Shown piece after piece: positions 60,703-64,000 of a DNA stretch of 64,000 nt (position 1 is its first letter; each line of letters opens with the position of its first letter). The stretch spans positions 1 through 64,000 of the forward strand of contig JAILXU010000016.1 in assembly GCA_045430275.1 (NCBI GenBank), written 5' to 3'. A model generated the notes under the pieces. That model saw nothing but the letters and a program-made list of their open reading frames with translations, made no database searches and had not been told where the DNA came from. A program made the translations under genes and the position numbers. The DNA comes from Oceanobacter sp045430275 (GTDB lineage: Bacteria > Pseudomonadota > Gammaproteobacteria > Pseudomonadales > Oceanobacteraceae).

Positions 60703-61979
60703 TGACCTGGCTGGTTCCTCTTATCCTTCTGATGCTGGCCCTGAGCGGCACGCCGTTGTTTGTTGTGATCGCGGCCAGTGCTATCTGGGGATTTTATCAA
60801 ACCGACATCGACCTCATGGTGATGGCGGTAGAGATTTATCGCATTGCAGAAATGCCGGTACTGATTGCCATCCCTCTGTTTACCTTTGCGGGTTACATCC
60901 TCGGGGAAAGCAAAGCGCCCCAACGTCTGGTTCGCATCACCGATGCGTTCTTGGGCTGGATGCCCGGCGGACTGGCGATTGTTGCTCTGGTCACTTGCGC
61001 CTTGTTCACGGCCTTTACAGGGGCCTCTGGCGTCACCATTGTGGCATTGGGGGCCTTACTGGTGCCCGCTTTGCACAAAGCAGGCTACAAGGAAAACTTC
61101 AACCTTGGCCTGGTCACCACATCCGGCAGTCTGGGCTTGCTGTTTGCCCCATCCTTGCCGCTGATTCTGTATGGCGTGGTTGCTCAGCAAATGGCACTGG
61201 ACACGCCAGTCAGTATTGATGATCTTTTCCTGGCCGGCTTGTTGCCGGGTGGATTGATGCTATTGGCTCTGAGTATCTATAGCGTGATGCAAGCGCCAAA
61301 GTCGGACCAGGCCAAACCGCCATTTGATGGTAAGGAAGCCTGGGCAGCACTGAAAGACTCCGCTTGGGAATTGCCACTTCCGGTGATTGTACTCGGCGGT
61401 ATTTATGGTGGTTTTTTTGCTGTATCAGAAGCCGCCGCCATTACAGCGCTGTATGTATTGATCGTGGCGGTGATCATTCGTCGGGAAATATCACTGACCA
61501 AGCTGCCAGAAGTCATGCGCGAATCCATGAAACTGGTCGGCGCGATCTTACTGATCCTGGCAGTCTCTATGGCATCGACCAATTACATGATTGATGCAGG
61601 CGTTCCAGAACAGATTTTCGGGTTTATTCAGCAACACGTCAGTGATGGTGTGACATTCCTGCTGCTGCTGACCTTGTTCCTGCTGGTATTGGGCATGATG
61701 CTCGATATTTTCTCTGCCATTGTCATCATGATACCCATCATTCTGCCAATCGCGGTCGAATACGGCATTCACCCGATTCATCTGGGCATTTTGTTCCTCG
61801 CCAACATGCAGCTTGGCTACTTCACTCCGCCAGTCGGGATGAACCTGTTCATTGCCAGCTTCCGCTTCAACAAACCGGTCATGACGCTCTATCGGGCAAC
61901 CTTGCCTTTCTTCTTTATTCTGCTGGCTACGGTGCTGATCATTACCTTCTGGCCAGGACTGAGTCTGGCGCTGCTGTAA
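60702..61979 (+). CDS. dctM: TRAP transporter large membrane subunit DctM
   Basis: 425 residues, about 11-12 membrane helices. PLFTFAGYILGESKAPQRLVR, FTAFTGASGVTIVALGALLVP and FTPPVGMNLFIA are standard for the large permease that couples uptake to the sodium gradient. Confidence 0.93.
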   Translation: MTWLVPLILLMLALSGTPLFVVIAASAIWGFYQTDIDLMVMAVEIYRIAEMPVLIAIPLFTFAGYILGESKAPQRLVRITDAFLGWMPGGLAIVALVTCALFTAFTGASGVTIVALGALLVPALHKAGYKENFNLGLVTTSGSLGLLFAPSLPLILYGVVAQQMALDTPVSIDDLFLAGLLPGGLMLLALSIYSVMQAPKSDQAKPPFDGKEAWAALKDSAWELPLPVIVLGGIYGGFFAVSEAAAITALYVLIVAVIIRREISLTKLPEVMRESMKLVGAILLILAVSMASTNYMIDAGVPEQIFGFIQQHVSDGVTFLLLLTLFLLVLGMMLDIFSAIVIMIPIILPIAVEYGIHPIHLGILFLANMQLGYFTPPVGMNLFIASFRFNKPVMTLYRATLPFFFILLATVLIITFWPGLSLALL

Positions 61980-62010
61980 CCTCAGCGGTCACGAAACGGC
62001 CACGAAACAA

Positions 62011-62039
62011 CCACAAGAGCCTCTGGCTCTTGTGGTTTT
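62011..62039 (+). terminator. terminator after dctM
   Basis: CCACAAGAGCC and GGCTCTTGTGG make an 11-bp stem with a 3-base loop, followed by TTTTC, 31 bases after the dctM stop. Confidence 0.88.
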
Positions 62040-62110
62040 CCTACCCATAACTCGCCGCAGACAGCTCAACTATTCCTACTCTTAAACTTATCTGGCCGAA
62101 TAACAGGCAC

Positions 62111-62137
62111 AAAAAAACCCGCACAAGGCGGGCTTTT
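62111..62137 (-). terminator. terminator after rplQ (alpha operon)
   Basis: CCCGC and GCGGG around ACAAG, with seven A on the left that read as a T tract on the minus strand, 16 bases past the rplQ stop. Confidence 0.88.
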
Positions 62138-62152
62138 TCAGATCATGACTGC

Positions 62153-62563
62153 TTATTCAGCAGCATCATCCTTTACTTCAACTACATCTTCTTCCGCTAC
62201 AGCCACTGGACGATCAACCAGCTCAACGAAAGCCATAGGGGCTTTGTCACCAGGACGGAAACCGCATTTCAGAATGCGAATGTAACCACCTGGACGGGAC
62301 TCATAACGAGGACCCAGTTCGTTGAACAGTTTACCTACAGCTTCTTTGCTGCGGGTACGGGAGAAAGCCAGACGACGGTTCGCCACAGAATCTTCTTTTG
62401 CAAGAGTAATCAGTGGTTCTGCAACGCGACGCAGTTCTTTCGCTTTTGGCACAGTCGTTTTAATGACTTCATGCTCGAACAGGCTCACGGCCATGTTCTT
62501 CAACATGGCTTGACGGTGTGCGCTGGTACGATTGAAGTGACGACCACTTTTACGATGACGCAT
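62153..62563 (-). CDS. rplQ: 50S ribosomal protein L17
   Basis: 136 residues: MRHRKSGRHFNRTSAHRQAMLKNM and RPGGYIRILKCGFRPGDKAPMAFVEL are diagnostic. The C-terminal tail is acidic. Last gene of the rpsD-rpoA-rplQ group. Confidence 0.97.
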   Translation of the reverse strand: MRHRKSGRHFNRTSAHRQAMLKNMAVSLFEHEVIKTTVPKAKELRRVAEPLITLAKEDSVANRRLAFSRTRSKEAVGKLFNELGPRYESRPGGYIRILKCGFRPGDKAPMAFVELVDRPVAVAEEDVVEVKDDAAE

Positions 62564-62594
62564 GGTTTAATTCCTTGCTAACTGAACGTGAGGC

Positions 62595-63596
62595 TCAAGC
62601 CAACACTTTGTCGTCGTTACGGAGACTGGCGGGTGGCCAGTTTTCCAGGTGCATACCCAACGACAAGCCGCGTGAAGCCAGCACGTCTTTGATTTCAGTC
62701 AGAGATTTTTTACCGAGATTCGGAGTCTTCAACAGCTCTACTTCTGTACGCTGAATCAGATCACCAATGTAGTAAATGTTTTCTGCTTTCAGACAGTTGG
62801 CTGAACGAACGGTCAGTTCGAGATCGTCAACCGGACGCAACAGAATCGGATCAATTTCCTCTTCTTCACGTACCTGCTCAACAACTTCGTCATTCTCAAG
62901 ATTAACGAAGATTGCCAACTGCTGCTGCAAGATAGTCGCGGAACGACGGATCGCTTCTTCCGGATCAATAGTACCGTTGGTTTCCAGATCGATAACCAAC
63001 TTGTCCAGGTCAGTACGCTGCTCTACACGAGCACTCTCAACGCTGTAAGAGACGCGCTTCACCGGACTATAAGTTGCATCAAGCTGAAGTTTACCAATGG
63101 ACTTGGTTTCCTCATCGTTCTGGTAACGAGACTCAACAGTTTCATAACCACGACCAGAGGCAACCTTCAATGTCATTTTCAACTCGGTACCTTCACCGAT
63201 GTTGGCAATAACATGATCGGGGTTAGCAATTTCAACCCCGTGATCCAGTTGAATATCGGCAGCTGTCACTGCCCCCGGACCAGTTTTGGTCAGGCTCAGT
63301 GTTGCTTCGTCACGCTCATGCAATTTGACTGCGACGCCTTTCAGGTTCAACAGGATTTCAATAACGTCTTCCTGCACACCTTCGATAGCGCTGTATTCAT
63401 GAAGTACGCCTTCAATTTCGCACTCCACCAATGCCGCACCCGGCATTGATGACAAAAGAATACGACGCAAGGCAGCACCGAGGGTGTGGCCAAAACCACG
63501 CTCGAGAGGCTCCAACGTAACCTTGGCGTGGGTTCCGCTAACTTCATCCACCTGAATGTTTCGTGGTGTCAAAAACTCATTCACTGCACGCTGCAT
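62595..63596 (-). CDS. rpoA: RNA polymerase subunit alpha
   Basis: 333 residues. N-terminal dimerisation domain (ERGFGHTLGAALRRILLSSMPG) and C-terminal DNA/activator-binding domain (LELTVRSANCLKAENIYYIGDL, LLKTPNLGKKSLTEIKDVL). Normal length. Confidence 0.97.
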   Translation of the reverse strand: MQRAVNEFLTPRNIQVDEVSGTHAKVTLEPLERGFGHTLGAALRRILLSSMPGAALVECEIEGVLHEYSAIEGVQEDVIEILLNLKGVAVKLHERDEATLSLTKTGPGAVTAADIQLDHGVEIANPDHVIANIGEGTELKMTLKVASGRGYETVESRYQNDEETKSIGKLQLDATYSPVKRVSYSVESARVEQRTDLDKLVIDLETNGTIDPEEAIRRSATILQQQLAIFVNLENDEVVEQVREEEEIDPILLRPVDDLELTVRSANCLKAENIYYIGDLIQRTEVELLKTPNLGKKSLTEIKDVLASRGLSLGMHLENWPPASLRNDDKVLA

Positions 63597-63617
63597 AGCT
63601 GCCCTTAAGCTCCTCTA

Positions 63618-64000
63618 TTACTTGGAGTAAAGTTCTACGATCAGGTTCTCGTTGATCTCAGCTGGGAGATCAGCGCGTTCCGGAGCAGAGTTGAAAGTGC
63701 CTTCCATCTTGCTCTTGTCGACATTGATCCAGCCACAATCTGCGCGCTGACCTGCCAACTCAAGTGCAGTTTTGATGCGATCCTGATTCTTGGACTTTTC
63801 GCGAATCGCGACAACATCACCACTTCTTACGGAAAAAGACGGAACATTCACACTGCGACCATTAACGGTTACAGCTTTGTGAGAAACCAGCTGACGCGCT
63901 TCTGCACGAGTGGAACCGAAGCCCATACGGTATACAACGTTATCCAGGCGAGCTTCCAGCAATTGCAGAAGGTTCTCACCAGTTGCACCTTTACGGCGGG
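63618..64000 (-). CDS. rpsD: 30S ribosomal protein S4 (5' end outside window)
   Basis: The visible 127 codons are the C-terminal two thirds of S4. The frame continues past the apparent first start to the window edge, reading RRKGATGENLLQLLEARLDNVV, so the gene is cut by the window and not truncated. The S4 RNA-binding domain (GFGSTRAEARQLVSHKAVTVNG) is complete. 21 bases before rpoA. Confidence 0.96.
   Translation of the reverse strand, partial: RRKGATGENLLQLLEARLDNVVYRMGFGSTRAEARQLVSHKAVTVNGRSVNVPSFSVRSGDVVAIREKSKNQDRIKTALELAGQRADCGWINVDKSKMEGTFNSAPERADLPAEINENLIVELYSK

Noticed and set aside
58371..61979. TRAP operon as a sialic acid importer (SiaPQM) linked to neuABC.
   Set aside because: The binding protein lacks the carboxylate-binding arginine, a TatT gene is present, and the loci are about 50 kb apart.

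Overview
The window comes from a Gammaproteobacterium of the Pseudomonadales/Oceanospirillales type. Evidence is gene order shared with pseudomonads: pilGHIJK-chpABC with gshB divergent to pilG, gshB-tonB-yqgE-ruvX-pyrR-pyrB-pyrC', lptM-lysA-dapF-DUF484, coaD-ferredoxin-ggt near mutM, an AlgC-type long phosphomannomutase, and rpsD-rpoA-rplQ. No rRNA, tRNA, transposase or CRISPR array was seen. No species is proposed.

1-13 kb is an accessory surface-glycan region. Two near-identical bacterial sialyltransferase-like genes (154-1206 and 6316-7368) lie in 1.15-kb direct repeats exactly 6162 bp apart with no indel between them. Between the repeats sits an AT-rich, translationally coupled four-gene unit resembling the mycobacterial route to polyprenyl-phosphoryl-arabinose: a HAD phosphatase-UbiA phosphoribosyltransferase fusion, a DprE1-like oxidase, a DprE2-like reductase and a flippase-like membrane protein. 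The second repeat runs directly into neuA-neuB-neuC, which make CMP-N-acetylneuraminate. A third sialyltransferase-like gene, a GT-A-type glycosyltransferase and waaC follow on the minus strand.

13-27 kb is a complete Pil-Chp chemosensory operon for type IV pili (minus strand: pilG, H, I, J, K, chpA, B, C). ChpA is 2656 residues long and carries a perfect 9-bp tandem repeat. 27-36.6 kb is a plus-strand housekeeping block: glutathione synthetase, a TonB-like protein, YqgE, RuvX, PyrR, aspartate carbamoyltransferase with its inactive dihydroorotase partner, then LptM, lysine biosynthesis, DUF484 and a HAD phosphatase.

36.6-53 kb holds speA/speE (polyamines), cytochrome c5, a YnbE-YdbL pair without YdbH, coaD, a ferredoxin, gamma-glutamyltransferase, an outer-membrane barrel, mutM, rpmG, rpmB, radC, coaBC, dut, algC, argB and slmA. 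53-58 kb is a cytochrome bd operon (cydP-cydA-cydB-cydX-ybgE). It has a good sigma-54-type promoter and a divergent sigma-54 activator whose PAS domain is rich in cysteine. 58-62 kb is a TatT-type TRAP transporter operon, and the window ends in the ribosomal alpha operon, with rpsD cut by the edge.

The most interesting part is the repeat-bounded polyprenyl-arabinose cassette spliced into a sialic acid locus, together with loss of the first acidic catalytic-motif residue in one repeat copy. Secondary points are the sigma-54 control of cytochrome bd, the TRAP binding protein lacking the usual arginine, and the ChpA repeat.
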